Origin: CAZNPW01 sp964575185 | GTDB lineage: Bacteria > Pseudomonadota > Alphaproteobacteria > Rhodobacterales > Rhodobacteraceae | Reading direction: 5' to 3' | Length of the DNA stretch: 64,000 nucleotides | Assembly: GCA_964575185.1 (NCBI GenBank) | Contig: CAZNPW010000004.1 | Coordinates: 1-64,000, forward strand | In this document: one piece after another, positions 1 to 7,392 of the stretch | Layout of the letters: every line of letters starts with the position of its first letter | How positions within the stretch are numbered: position 1 is the stretch's first letter | Made by a program: the position numbers and the translations under genes | The notes under the pieces: generated by a model | Seen by the model: the letters and a program-made list of their open reading frames with translations, nothing else | The model's database searches: none | Told to the model about the DNA's origin: nothing

Positions 1-139
1 CCTGGCCCGCCATCTGGATCGCGCCGCCGAACAGCAGGAACTTCTCGGTCAGCGTCGTCTTGCCGGCGTCGGGGTGGCTGATGATCGCGAAGGTCCGGCG
101 GCGGGCGATCTCGGGCGGCAGGGCGGCACGGTTTGTCAT
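1..139 (-). CDS. prfC: peptide chain release factor 3, 5' end only
   Basis: Partial gene running off the left edge; only the first 46 codons are present. The N-terminus reads R-R-R-T-F-A-I-I-S-H-P-D-A-G-K-T-T-L-T-E-K, which contains the G1/P-loop (HPDAGKTT) of translational GTPases. The flanking RRRTFAIISH and LLFGGAIQMAG segments are characteristic of RF3 rather than EF-G or LepA. RF3 uses GTP to recycle RF1 and RF2 from the ribosome after peptide release. The ATG at 139 begins about 21 codons before the P-loop, as usual in the family. RF1 (prfA) is also in this window, about 42 kb away. The assignment rests on the N-terminus only. Confidence 0.9.
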   Translation of the reverse strand, partial: MTNRAALPPEIARRRTFAIISHPDAGKTTLTEKFLLFGGAIQMAGQ

Positions 140-240
140 GCGCGGCGTATAGGCTGCCCCCCGCGCCCGGGCAACATCGCCCCTTGCGGGAATCGCGCCG
201 GGCCGTCACGGTGAACACAACAAGAACGCGGGAGGGACGG

Positions 241-606
241 ATGACCCTGAACGAGATCGCCGCCGCACTGGTGGCCGGGTGCCGCGAGGGGCGCGAGCGG
301 GCGAACCTCGACCGCCTCTATGCCGCCGACGCGGTGTCGGTCGAGGCCGCCGACATGGGCGGCGGGCAGGCGACCCACGGGCTTGGCGCCATCCACGGCA
401 AGCACGACTGGTGGGAGGGCGCGCACGAGGTGCATGGCGTGTCGGTCGAGGGGCCGTTTCCGCACGCGCCCGACCGCTTTGCGGTGATCTTCGACATGGA
501 CGCGACGGTGAAGGCCAGCGGCCAGCGCTTCCGGATGCGCGAGGTCGCCGTCTACACCGTGAAGGACGGCAGGATCGTGCGCGAGGAGTTCTTCTACGCG
601 ACCTGA
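241..606 (+). CDS. NTF2-like / SnoaL-like fold protein
   Basis: A 121-residue cytoplasmic protein with no signal peptide or membrane segment. The pattern of N-terminal helices, a central strand set and a C-terminal REVAVYTVKDGRIVREEFFY segment fits the SnoaL/NTF2-like family. These proteins are small cone-shaped folds used as polyketide cyclases, isomerases or ligand-binding modules. An upstream reading frame extends to 133, but the ATG at 241 is preceded by GGGAGGGACGG, a strong ribosome binding site, and gives the usual family length. It diverges from prfC and converges on the Hint protein with 3 bp between stops. No substrate can be named from the sequence. Confidence 0.8.
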   Translation: MTLNEIAAALVAGCREGRERANLDRLYAADAVSVEAADMGGGQATHGLGAIHGKHDWWEGAHEVHGVSVEGPFPHAPDRFAVIFDMDATVKASGQRFRMREVAVYTVKDGRIVREEFFYAT

Positions 607-609
607 GGC

Positions 610-1554
610 TCAGGCCTTGCGCAGGATGGCGTCCCGCCCGGCCTCGGTCCCGAAATGCTGGGTGTGGCGCAGTTGCGGAAAGCGTGCGCGGACCTCGGCC
701 GCCATCTCGGGCGGAAGCTGGCGAAGCGTGGCCTCGCTGACCATAAGGCTCTCGCAGGGCACGCCCTCGGCGTAGATGATCTCGTGCCGGTCGAAGACCA
801 GGCTGAACCAGTCGGCCATCCCGCCTTCGCGGATGAAGATGCGCGCGCCGTCGGCGAGGTGCTTTGCCTGGACCAGAAGCTCGGCGGTGGGGCCGGTGCG
901 GCGTTCGCGCTGGTAGATGAACATGCGGTGGTGCTGGCTGACGATCAGGTCGCCCGCGTTGCCCATCGCCCCCGCGGTGATGACGACCGGCGCGAAGACC
1001 CCCACCGCGCGCAGCGTGGCGCGCCCGGCCCAGACCAGCGGCTGCGGCCCGTGGTCGCGCGTCAGCACGCGGTCGCCGGGGCGCAGGTCCTCGATCGGGC
1101 ATTGCGCGCCCGAGGCGAGCGTGATCCGCGTGCCGCGGGCGAAGCTGACGGTCAGCAGGTTGACCAGGTCGGTCGCCGTGGGGGCCGCGGCGAGCGCGAG
1201 CAGGGTGTATTCGGTGCGCGGGGCGAGCGGCGACAGCGGCAGGACGCAGACCTGCGGCCCGACGCGCAGCGTCGTCAGGTCCACCCGGCCGCCGTCCGGG
1301 GCCATCAGCGTCAGCGTGGCGAGCGCCGCGACCGCATCGCCCGGCGCTCCGCGTTCGGACCCGGCCGCAAGCGTCAGCCCGCCGTCGCCCGACGGCGCGA
1401 GCACCAGCCGCACCGGCCGCGCGTCGGGTTCCAGCTCGTAGACATCGCCGAGGCAGGGCACCTGCGGGGCCTGCAGGCTGTCGCCCACGTTGGCACCCTG
1501 CGCGACATAGATGTCGTCGGCGAGGAAGACCTGGACGACCTGTCCGGGCTGCAT
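610..1554 (-). CDS. Hint (hedgehog/intein) domain protein
   Basis: A 314-residue protein. Residues 1 to about 140 form a poorly conserved N-terminal part beginning MQPGQVVQVFLADDIYV. Residues of about 145-300 form a Hint_2-type domain with the signature GTRITLASG...IEDLRPGDRVLTRDHGPQPLVWAGR, then IVSQHHRMFIY and a terminal helical region. Such proteins are abundant in Rhodobacterales and are thought to self-process, although the role is rarely known. The residue before FARGTRI is serine, where the family usually has the cysteine nucleophile (CFxxGT), so splicing chemistry may be altered. The frame stays open for about 200 more codons upstream, but that region overlaps the divergent ABC ATPase and looks low-complexity, so I start at the ATG at 1554. 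The start is uncertain because no strong ribosome binding site is visible. Confidence 0.82.
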   Translation of the reverse strand: MQPGQVVQVFLADDIYVAQGANVGDSLQAPQVPCLGDVYELEPDARPVRLVLAPSGDGGLTLAAGSERGAPGDAVAALATLTLMAPDGGRVDLTTLRVGPQVCVLPLSPLAPRTEYTLLALAAAPTATDLVNLLTVSFARGTRITLASGAQCPIEDLRPGDRVLTRDHGPQPLVWAGRATLRAVGVFAPVVITAGAMGNAGDLIVSQHHRMFIYQRERRTGPTAELLVQAKHLADGARIFIREGGMADWFSLVFDRHEIIYAEGVPCESLMVSEATLRQLPPEMAAEVRARFPQLRHTQHFGTEAGRDAILRKA

Positions 1555-1709
1555 GGGCGGGCTGGACGTCACGGGCACCGTCGAAGGCTGCTGGCCACAG
1601 CCTAAGCCGCCGCGCGGCCGTCCGGTAGGGGCAACCGTCTTTCCGCCCGCATCTTGCCCGGGGCCCGCGCGACTGCTACCTGCAATTCCTGACCGAAAGA
1701 CAAGGGAAT

Positions 1710-2810
1710 GTGGTGCAGGTCCGTCTGGATGTCGAAGGGCTGACGCGACGGCTGGGGGGGCGGGCGGTCGTGGCGGACGTGGCGCTGACCGTCGCGGCGG
1801 GGCAGGTGAGCTGCCTGCTGGGGCCTTCGGGCTGCGGCAAGACCACGACGCTGCGGATGATCGCGGGGGTGGAGCCGCCCGATGCGGGACGGGTGCGGAT
1901 CGACGGGAAGGACGTGACCGCGGTGCCGGCCGAGGCGCGAGGGGTCGGACTGATGTTTCAGGACTTCGCGCTGTTTCCCCACCTGACGGTGGCGCAGAAC
2001 GTGGCCTTCGGCCTGCGCGGGCGCGACGCCGCGCGGGTCGCGGCGATGCTCGCGCGGGTGAACCTGGGCGGGCACGCGCAGAAATACCCCCACGAGCTGT
2101 CGGGGGGAGAGCAGCAGCGCGCGGCGCTCGCCCGGGCGCTGGCACCCCGGCCGCGGGTGATGCTGATGGACGAGCCGTTCAGCGGCCTCGACAACCGCCT
2201 GCGCGACGGCATCCGCGACGCCACGCTCGACATCCTGCGCGACGAGGGCACCGCGGTGCTGCTGGTCACGCACGAGCCCGACGAGGCGATGCGGATGGCC
2301 GACGAGATCCTGCTCATGCGCGGCGGGCGGATCGTGCAGCGCGGGGCACCCTACAACGTCTGGAACGCGCCCGTCGACCGGGCGGCGGCGGCGTTCTTCT
2401 CGGACCTGAACGTGATCCGCGGCACCGTCCGCGGGGCGCTGGTGCCGACGCCCTTCGGCGACTTCCTTGCCCCGGGCCACGCCGACGGGGCCGCGGTCGA
2501 GATCGTGATCCGCCCCCAGCACCTGAAGATCGACTTCGACCGCGGCGGCCGCGGCCCCAGCCCCACCCCGGCCGAGGGCACCGCGGCGCGCGGCACGGTC
2601 ACCCGGGCGCGCTACCTTGGCCGCGAGAGCCTGGTGGAGTTCCGCATGGATTTCGACGGGCTGGTGCTGTCGGCGGCGGTGCCGGGGGTCTTCCTGCCGA
2701 AACCCGGGACGGTGCTGTGGCTGATGATGCGGCGCGACCGGTGTTTCGTCTTTCCGGCGGGGGATGGGCAGATTGCCCATCCTACGGGCGCCGCGTCGCA
2801 GGATGGGTGA
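1710..2810 (+). CDS. ABC transporter ATP-binding protein (FbpC/PotA-like)
   Basis: A 366-residue ATPase. Walker A is GPSGCGKTT (about residue 37), followed by the Q-loop at MFQDFALFPHLTV, the signature LSGGEQQR, Walker B VMLMDEPFSGLD and the H-loop VTHEPDEA. A C-terminal TOBE-like domain (from about 250) has RPQHLKI and ARYLGRESLVEF motifs. This architecture is typical of importers for ferric iron, polyamines, sulfate or sugars. No permease or binding protein lies next to it, so it must work with components encoded elsewhere. The start is a GTG (VQVRLDVEGL) behind AAGGGA. The last 15 or so residues are encoded by a dispersed hairpin repeat, so the C-terminus has probably been extended by repeat insertion. 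The substrate is unknown. Confidence 0.85.
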   Translation: MVQVRLDVEGLTRRLGGRAVVADVALTVAAGQVSCLLGPSGCGKTTTLRMIAGVEPPDAGRVRIDGKDVTAVPAEARGVGLMFQDFALFPHLTVAQNVAFGLRGRDAARVAAMLARVNLGGHAQKYPHELSGGEQQRAALARALAPRPRVMLMDEPFSGLDNRLRDGIRDATLDILRDEGTAVLLVTHEPDEAMRMADEILLMRGGRIVQRGAPYNVWNAPVDRAAAAFFSDLNVIRGTVRGALVPTPFGDFLAPGHADGAAVEIVIRPQHLKIDFDRGGRGPSPTPAEGTAARGTVTRARYLGRESLVEFRMDFDGLVLSAAVPGVFLPKPGTVLWLMMRRDRCFVFPAGDGQIAHPTGAASQDG

Positions 2811-2817
2811 TCCGCCC
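2762..2817. repeat. GGATGGGCA hairpin repeat at the ABC ATPase 3' end
   Basis: GGATGGGCA (2762-2770) and TGCCCATCC (2774-2782) form a perfect 9-bp stem with a 3-nt loop. A degraded second copy (GGATGGGTGATCCGCCC) follows at about 2803-2817. The repeat straddles the stop codon of the ABC ATPase and reaches to within 3 bp of the stop of the convergent regulator gene, so it could terminate both transcripts. Hairpins of this composition are common as dispersed repeats in GC-rich proteobacteria. Confidence 0.7.
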
Positions 2818-2819
2818 GT

Positions 2820-3455
2820 CTACGGGCTGAGGAGCTTCCGGAACAGCGTCTCGAGGAACGGCCGCGCCTCCGCGAACGGGTCGCTTCCGCCGGGCAGCAC
2901 GGCGCGGACCTGCACGTCGAAATCGGCGTAGTGCTGCGTCAGCGCCCAGATCGCGAAGATCAGGTGCCAGGGGTGCACGCGCGCGATGCGCCCGTCGTCC
3001 ATCCAGCCGGTCAGCACCCGCGCCTTGTCGGCCACGAGGTCCGCAAGCTCGGTCTCGATCACCGCCCGGATCCGCGGCGCGCCCTGCAGGATCTCGCCGG
3101 CAAACAGACGGCTTTCGCGCGGGTAGTCGCGGGCGAGGTCGAGCTTGCGGCGGACGTAGGCGAGCAGTTCCTCCACCGGGTCGCCGTCGGCCCGCATCGC
3201 GCGCAAGGGGTCGAGCCAGGTGTCGAGCAGGCGCGACAGGAGCGCGGTGTAGATCGCCTCCTTGCTGGCGAAGTAGTAGAGGAGGTTCGGCTTCGACAGC
3301 CCCGCCACCTCGGCGATCTGGTCGAGCGTCGCGCCGCGGAACCCTTGCGCCGCGAAGACATCCAGCGCCGCGGCCAGGATCGCGGCGTGGTTTCGCGCCT
3401 GGATGCGGGTGCGCGGGCGGGTGCGGGCCGCCTTCGGCATGTCGGGCGCGTTCAT
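2820..3455 (-). CDS. rutR: TetR-family regulator of the RutR type
   Basis: A 211-residue repressor. The N-terminal helix-turn-helix (about residues 17-63) reads ILAAALDVFAAQGF...LDQIAEVAGLSKPNLLYYFASKEAIY. The C-terminal ligand domain carries DYPRESRLF and HLIFAIWALTQHYADF, which match my recollection of E. coli RutR closely. RutR responds to uracil and controls pyrimidine degradation. It is divergent from a beta-alanine:pyruvate transaminase; beta-alanine is the end product of reductive uracil breakdown, so context and family agree. The start at ATG 3455 (MNAPDMPKAAR) keeps the promoter region free; an upstream in-frame ATG would overlap it. The ligand is inferred, not shown. Confidence 0.8.
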   Translation of the reverse strand: MNAPDMPKAARTRPRTRIQARNHAAILAAALDVFAAQGFRGATLDQIAEVAGLSKPNLLYYFASKEAIYTALLSRLLDTWLDPLRAMRADGDPVEELLAYVRRKLDLARDYPRESRLFAGEILQGAPRIRAVIETELADLVADKARVLTGWMDDGRIARVHPWHLIFAIWALTQHYADFDVQVRAVLPGGSDPFAEARPFLETLFRKLLSP

Positions 3456-3533
3456 CCCCCGACGTTGGCCCGAATTGCGGCGGCCCGCAACCGTGGTATG
3501 GTGCTTGACGGCCTGCATGCGCGGTGCCAAACG

Positions 3534-3545
3534 ATTTGATCAAAT
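3534..3545. promoter_or_regulatory. perfect 12-bp palindrome, candidate RutR operator
   Basis: ATTTGATCAAAT is a perfect palindrome in the divergent space between the RutR-type regulator and the transaminase, ending 18 bp before the transaminase start. The core TTGATCAA resembles the outer arms of the E. coli RutR site (TTGAC...GTCAA). A TTGACG hexamer (3505-3510) upstream could be the -35 element. The position fits repression of the transaminase. Confidence 0.5.
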
Positions 3546-3563
3546 CCCGGCAGGAGGCTTCCC

Positions 3564-4892
3564 ATGGCTTTGGACCGCAAGGTCGCCCCGAACGACCTGA
3601 ACGCCTTCTGGATGCCTTTCACCGCGAACCGCCAGTTTAAGAAGAACCCGCGGATGTTCGTCGCGGCCCGCGACATGCACTATACCACTGCCGACGGGCG
3701 GCAGGTGCTCGACGGCACGGCGGGGCTGTGGTGCTGCAACGCGGGGCACTGCCGACCGAAGATCACCGAGGCCATCCAGCGCCAGGCGGCGGAGCTCGAC
3801 TACGCCCCCGCGTTCCAGATGGGCCACCCGGTCGCCTTCGAGCTCGCCAACCGGCTGATCGACATCGCGCCGCAGGGCATCGAGCACGTCTTCTACACGA
3901 ACTCCGGGTCGGAAAGCGTTGAAACCGCGCTGAAACTCGCGATTGCCTACCACCGCGCGCGGGGCGAAGGGGCGCGGACGCGGCTGATCGGGCGCGAGCG
4001 GGGGTATCACGGCGTCAACTTCGGCGGCATCTCGGTCGGCGGCATCGTGAACAACCGCAAGGTCTTTGGCACGCTCTTGGGCGGGGTGGACCACCTGCCG
4101 CACACCCACCTGCCCGCGGTCAACGCCTACAGCCACGGCCAGCCGGAGCACGGGGCGACCCTGGCGGACGACCTGGAGCGCATCGTGGCGCTGCACGGGG
4201 CCGAGACGATCGCCGCCGTGATCGTGGAGCCGGTGGCGGGGTCCACCGGCGTGCTGATCCCGCCGAAGGGCTATCTGGAAAAGCTCCGCGCGATCACCAG
4301 GAAGCACGGCATCCTTCTGATCTTCGACGAGGTCATCACCGGCTTCGGCCGCCTCGGCGCGCCCTTCGCCAGCCAGTATTTCGACGTCCTGCCCGACATG
4401 ATGACGACCGCCAAGGGCCTGACCAACGGCGTCATCCCGATGGGCGCGGTGCTGACGACCGCGGCGGTGCACGACGCCTTCATGGGCGGGCCCGAGCACA
4501 TGATCGAGCTGTTCCACGGCTACACCTACAGCGGCAACCCGATCGCCAGCGCGGCGGGGATCGCGACGCTGGAGACCTACCGCGAGGAGGGGCTGTTCGA
4601 ACGGGCGGCGGAGATCGCGCCGTATTGGGAGCAGGCGCTGCATTCCCTGAAGGGCGCGCGCCACGTCATCGACATCCGCAACCTGGGCCTGATCGGCGCG
4701 GTGGAGCTGGAGGGGATCGCGGGCGAGCCGACGAAGCGCGCCTTCGGCGCGTTCCTCGCGGCCTACGACCGCGGCATCCTGATCCGCACCACCGGCGACA
4801 TCATCGCCATGTCGCCACCGCTGATCGTCTCGAAAGCCGAGATCGACCGGCTGATCGGCACGCTGCGCGAGGTGCTGGAGGCGCTGCCGTAA
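3564..4892 (+). CDS. beta-alanine (omega-amino acid):pyruvate transaminase
   Basis: A 442-residue class III PLP aminotransferase. The N-terminal NAFWMPFTANRQFKKNPRM is the hallmark of omega-amino acid:pyruvate aminotransferases (BauA/OapT group). TNSGSESVETALKLA binds PLP phosphate, LLIFDEVITGFGR contains the cofactor-binding aspartate, and MTTAKGLTNG holds the Schiff-base lysine (about residue 288). It converts beta-alanine plus pyruvate to malonate semialdehyde plus alanine in the cytoplasm. A strong ribosome binding site (CAGGAGG) precedes the ATG. Divergence from a RutR-type repressor, with a palindrome between them, suggests induction when pyrimidines are degraded. Other omega-amines, such as GABA or taurine, cannot be excluded as substrates. 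Confidence 0.9.
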   Translation: MALDRKVAPNDLNAFWMPFTANRQFKKNPRMFVAARDMHYTTADGRQVLDGTAGLWCCNAGHCRPKITEAIQRQAAELDYAPAFQMGHPVAFELANRLIDIAPQGIEHVFYTNSGSESVETALKLAIAYHRARGEGARTRLIGRERGYHGVNFGGISVGGIVNNRKVFGTLLGGVDHLPHTHLPAVNAYSHGQPEHGATLADDLERIVALHGAETIAAVIVEPVAGSTGVLIPPKGYLEKLRAITRKHGILLIFDEVITGFGRLGAPFASQYFDVLPDMMTTAKGLTNGVIPMGAVLTTAAVHDAFMGGPEHMIELFHGYTYSGNPIASAAGIATLETYREEGLFERAAEIAPYWEQALHSLKGARHVIDIRNLGLIGAVELEGIAGEPTKRAFGAFLAAYDRGILIRTTGDIIAMSPPLIVSKAEIDRLIGTLREVLEALP

Positions 4893-4911
4893 CGGCGCGC
4901 CTCCGGGCAGG

Positions 4912-4998
4912 TCACTCGATCATCAGCATCATGCCGACGGGCAGCGCCGTCAGCATGGCGGTGATCAGGAACAGCGAACGCTTCAGGCCGGTGAACAT
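4912..4998 (-). CDS. 28-residue hydrophobic small protein
   Basis: A short open frame encoding MFTGLKRSLFLITAMLTA followed by a Met-rich hydrophobic end. Two basic residues precede one transmembrane segment (about residues 9-26), so it would be a single-pass inner-membrane miniprotein with N-in topology. The ATG is preceded by GGGAG at 8 nt, a good ribosome binding site, which is the main support. It converges on the transaminase with 19 bp between the stops. The function is unknown, and conservation in relatives has not been tested. Confidence 0.5.
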   Translation of the reverse strand: MFTGLKRSLFLITAMLTALPVGMMLMIE

Positions 4999-5075
4999 GC
5001 GGAAAACTCCCTGGTTGGCGCGCCGGATGTAGGCGCGACCGCGCGCCGTTCAATGTTTGACGCGCGACCGGGTCG

Positions 5076-5092
5076 TTGGCATATTATGCCAA
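5076..5092. promoter_or_regulatory. palindromic operator upstream of parD
   Basis: TTGGCATA-T-TATGCCAA: perfect 8-bp arms around one central base, 15 bp before the parD start. ParD-type antitoxins usually repress their own operon through such a palindrome, so this is the likely autoregulatory site. The AT-rich centre may overlap the -10 region. Confidence 0.6.
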
Positions 5093-5106
5093 AGCCGGAG
5101 GAAGCC

Positions 5107-5376
5107 ATGGCCACCCGCAACGTCGTCCTCACCGATCAGCAGTCGGCCTTTCTCGACAGGCTCGTGGCCTCGGGCCGCTACCAGAACGCAAGCGAAGCGA
5201 TGCGCGCCGGCCTGCGCCTGCTGGAGCGCGAGGAGGCCGCCTGGGACGAGGTCCGCCGCGGCGTGCTGGAGGGGCTGGCGCAGGTGGAGCGGGGGGAAGT
5301 GGCGGAAGGAACGGGTGAGAACGCGGTCAGAAGGGCGTGGCACCGGGCCAAGGCGCGGGTTGCTGCCGAAGGATGA
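5107..5376 (+). CDS. parD: ParD-family antitoxin
   Basis: An 89-residue protein. The N-terminal MATRNVVLTDQQSAFLDRLVASGRYQNASEAMRAGLRLL is the ribbon-helix-helix DNA-binding domain of ParD/CC2985-type antitoxins. The acidic and helical C-terminus would wrap the toxin. As in the family, the gene precedes the toxin and overlaps it by 4 bp (ATGA). A palindrome 15 bp upstream fits autorepression. The in-frame ATG at 5107 is chosen over a further upstream start because it begins the conserved domain and leaves the palindrome outside the gene. Confidence 0.88.
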   Translation: MATRNVVLTDQQSAFLDRLVASGRYQNASEAMRAGLRLLEREEAAWDEVRRGVLEGLAQVERGEVAEGTGENAVRRAWHRAKARVAAEG

Positions 5377-5690
5377 CCGGCTATGTTCTGACGCCGCGGG
5401 CGGAAGACAGCCTGACGGATATCTTTGCATGGACGCTGCGGACCTTCGGCCTGCGGCAGGCTGAACGCTATGTCGACGAGGTGCTGCGGCGCTGCGACGG
5501 CCTTGCGGCAGGTCGCGTGCCAAGCCGATCCTGCGCCGACGCCTTTGCGCCCGGTCTCGGCCGTTCCCTGCGCTTTGCGCTCTGCGGCAAGCACTACATC
5601 GTCTTCGTCACCGGCCCCAGCGGCCCGGTCGTCATCGACTTCATCCACCAGAGCGCCGATATCACCGCCAAGCTCGAGGCTCTCGAATGA
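5373..5690 (+). CDS. parE: ParE/RelE-family toxin
   Basis: A 105-residue protein with the ParE pattern: LTPRAEDSLTDIFAWTLRTFG at the N-terminus, AERYVDEVLRRCDGLA in the helical hairpin, and strand-rich LRFALCGKHYIVFV...VVIDFIHQSADI at the C-terminus. ParE toxins inhibit DNA gyrase; RelE relatives cut mRNA. The sequence favours ParE because the basic catalytic set of RelE is not evident. It is translationally coupled to parD (start inside the parD stop) and in turn to the downstream cupin gene by another ATGA overlap. It looks intact. Confidence 0.86.
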   Translation: MTGYVLTPRAEDSLTDIFAWTLRTFGLRQAERYVDEVLRRCDGLAAGRVPSRSCADAFAPGLGRSLRFALCGKHYIVFVTGPSGPVVIDFIHQSADITAKLEALE

Positions 5691-5974
5691 CCCGCCCCCC
5701 CTGCACCGCCACTACCCTGGTCGACGACGCCCGCGTGCGCGTCACCCGCTTCGACTTCGCCCCGGGGGCCGAGACGGGATGGCACCGGCACGGGCATGAC
5801 GACGTCATTGCCGCGCTGACCGACTGCGCGATGCTGCTGGAGGAGCCGGGCGGCGCGAGCCGGACGGTCACGGTCCCCGCCGGTGCCGCCTACCGCCGCA
5901 ACGAAGGGGTGGAGCACAACGTGGTCAACGCCGGGACCGCGCCGATGAGCTTCGTCGAGGTGGAGCTGAAGTAG
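5687..5974 (+). CDS. small cupin protein coupled to the parDE pair
   Basis: A 95-residue single-domain cupin. The metal-binding motif 1 is visible as GWHRHGHDDVIAAL (two histidines) and motif 2 as RRNEGVEHNVVNAGTAPMSFVEVEL (histidine). Small cupins of this size bind a metal and may act as dioxygenases, isomerases or ligand sensors. Its ATG overlaps the parE stop (ATGA), so it should be made from the same mRNA as the toxin and antitoxin, which is not a usual third gene for parDE. It could be an unrelated passenger. No substrate can be named. Confidence 0.82.
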   Translation: MTRPPCTATTLVDDARVRVTRFDFAPGAETGWHRHGHDDVIAALTDCAMLLEEPGGASRTVTVPAGAAYRRNEGVEHNVVNAGTAPMSFVEVELK

Positions 5975-6033
5975 GGGGCGTTGCCCCCTCGGCCTTCGGC
6001 CTCACCCCCAGGATATTTCGGGGAAGATGAAGG
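5973..6033 (+). repeat. composite intergenic repeat, copy 1
   Basis: AGGGGGC (5973-5979) and GCCCCCT (5983-5989) form a hairpin. A second small hairpin GGCC-TTC-GGCC follows, then a C-run, the A/T box GGATATTT and the purine tail GGGGAAGATGAAGG. It fills the space between the convergent cupin and VOC genes and may terminate both. Eight related copies occur in the window. Confidence 0.8.
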
Positions 6034-6034
6034 T

Positions 6035-6430
6035 TCAGTCCCCGGTGTAGGTCCAGCACACGCAGGCGAGCTTGTTGCCGTCGGGGTCGCGGACGTAGGC
6101 CGGGTAGAAGCGCGGCTCGTAGTACGGCCGCACCCCCGGCGCGCCTTCGTCGGTGCCGCCATGGGCCAGCGCCGCGGCGTAAAAGGCGCGGACGGTGGCG
6201 GCGTCGGGGGCCTCGAAGGCGACCATCGGGCCGTTGCCGGGCGCGGGCGCGCCCTTGTCCCAGGGCGGGCAGAGGTAGAGGCCCGTGCCCGCCCCGTATT
6301 CCGGCCCGTAGCCGAGCCAGCCGTCGTCGACCATCTCCATCCGCGCCACGCCCAGCACGCCCAGCACGGCGTCGTAGAAGGTGCGGCTGCGGCCGATGTC
6401 GGACATGCCGAGCGTCACGTAGAGGATCAT
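6035..6430 (-). CDS. VOC-family (glyoxalase/bleomycin-resistance fold) protein
   Basis: A 131-residue protein with the paired beta-alpha-beta-beta-beta modules of the vicinal oxygen chelate superfamily. The N-terminal LYVTLGMSDIGRSRTFYDAVLGVLG starts module 1, and FYPAYVRDPDGNKLACVCW closes module 2 with the usual DPDGN turn. Members include glyoxalase I, dioxygenases and drug-binding proteins. The exact metal ligands are not clear here, so no reaction is assigned. Its ATG overlaps the stop of the upstream agmatinase gene (ATGA), indicating co-translation with it. Confidence 0.85.
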   Translation of the reverse strand: MILYVTLGMSDIGRSRTFYDAVLGVLGVARMEMVDDGWLGYGPEYGAGTGLYLCPPWDKGAPAPGNGPMVAFEAPDAATVRAFYAAALAHGGTDEGAPGVRPYYEPRFYPAYVRDPDGNKLACVCWTYTGD

Positions 6431-7392
6431 GGCCGCACTCCGTAGGGTCCCGTCTGCGGCACGCCGGGCAGGACGCAGAGCATCTCGTAGACGAGGTTCG
6501 CCCCGATCAGCGCGGTGTTGCCCGACGGGTCGTAGGGCGGCGAGACCTCCACGAGGTCGCCGCCCACGATGTTCAGGCCTGCGCAGCCGCGGATCAGTTC
6601 CAGCGCCTGCCAGGTCGACAGGCCCCCGGGTTCGACCGTGCCGGTCCCCGGCGCGAAGGCGGGGTCGAGGCTGTCGATGTCGAAGCTGATGTAGCAGGGC
6701 GCCTCGCCGATGCGGGCGCGGATGTCGGCGATCAGGGGGGCGAGGCTGCGGTGCCAGCAAACCTCGGCCGGCACCACCGTCCAGCCGCGCTGCCGCCCCC
6801 AGTCGAAGTCGTCGGGCGCATAGCCCGTGCCGCGCAGGCCGATCTGGAAGACGAGGTCGTTCTGCAGGCAGCCGTCCTCCCAGGCGCGGCGGAAGGGGCA
6901 GCCGTGGGCGACGCGCTCGCCGAACATCGTGTCGTTGATGTCGGCATGGGCGTCGACGTGGATCAGCGCGACGGGGCCGTGGCGGTGCTTCACCGCGCGC
7001 AGGATCGGCCAGGTCAGCGTGTGGTCGCCGCCGAGCGTCAGCGGGATCGCGTCATGCGCGAGTACCCGGTCATGATGGTCGGTGATGATGTCGACGGTCT
7101 TCTTCAGATCGAAGGTATTGATCGCCACGTCGCCGATGTCGGCCACCTGCAGATGCGCGAAGGGCGCGGCGCCGGTGGCCATGTTGAAGGGCCGCAGCAT
7201 CCGGGATTCATCCCGGATGGCGCGCGGGCCCAGCCGCGTGCCGGGGCGGTTTGAGGTCCCGTGGTCCATCGGCACGCCGATGATCGCCACATCCAGCCCT
7301 TCGGGCGTCGGCTGCGTCGGCAGCCGCATGAAGGTCGCAGGCCCGCCGAAGCGCGGCATCTCGTTGCCGCCGAGGGGTTGGTTGAAGGGCAT
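6427..7392 (-). CDS. speB: agmatinase / ureohydrolase family enzyme
   Basis: A 321-residue binuclear manganese enzyme of the arginase/agmatinase family. The metal-binding motifs are LGGDHTLTW, IHVDAHADIND and SFDIDSLDPAFAPGTGT. Agmatinase splits agmatine to putrescine and urea. Guanidinobutyrase and related ureohydrolases share these motifs, so the substrate is probable rather than proved. The start MPFNQPLGGNEMPRFGGPATFMRLP is the typical N-terminus. It is the first gene of a two-gene unit with the VOC protein. Urea release links it loosely to the ureEFG genes, and putrescine to the decarboxylase at 21.8 kb. Confidence 0.85.
   Translation of the reverse strand: MPFNQPLGGNEMPRFGGPATFMRLPTQPTPEGLDVAIIGVPMDHGTSNRPGTRLGPRAIRDESRMLRPFNMATGAAPFAHLQVADIGDVAINTFDLKKTVDIITDHHDRVLAHDAIPLTLGGDHTLTWPILRAVKHRHGPVALIHVDAHADINDTMFGERVAHGCPFRRAWEDGCLQNDLVFQIGLRGTGYAPDDFDWGRQRGWTVVPAEVCWHRSLAPLIADIRARIGEAPCYISFDIDSLDPAFAPGTGTVEPGGLSTWQALELIRGCAGLNIVGGDLVEVSPPYDPSGNTALIGANLVYEMLCVLPGVPQTGPYGVRP

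Noticed and set aside
1554..2145. Extension of the Hint-domain frame into the divergent ABC ATPase gene
   Set aside because: The extra 200 residues are Pro/Arg/Ala-rich shadow sequence on the opposite strand of a conserved ATPase.
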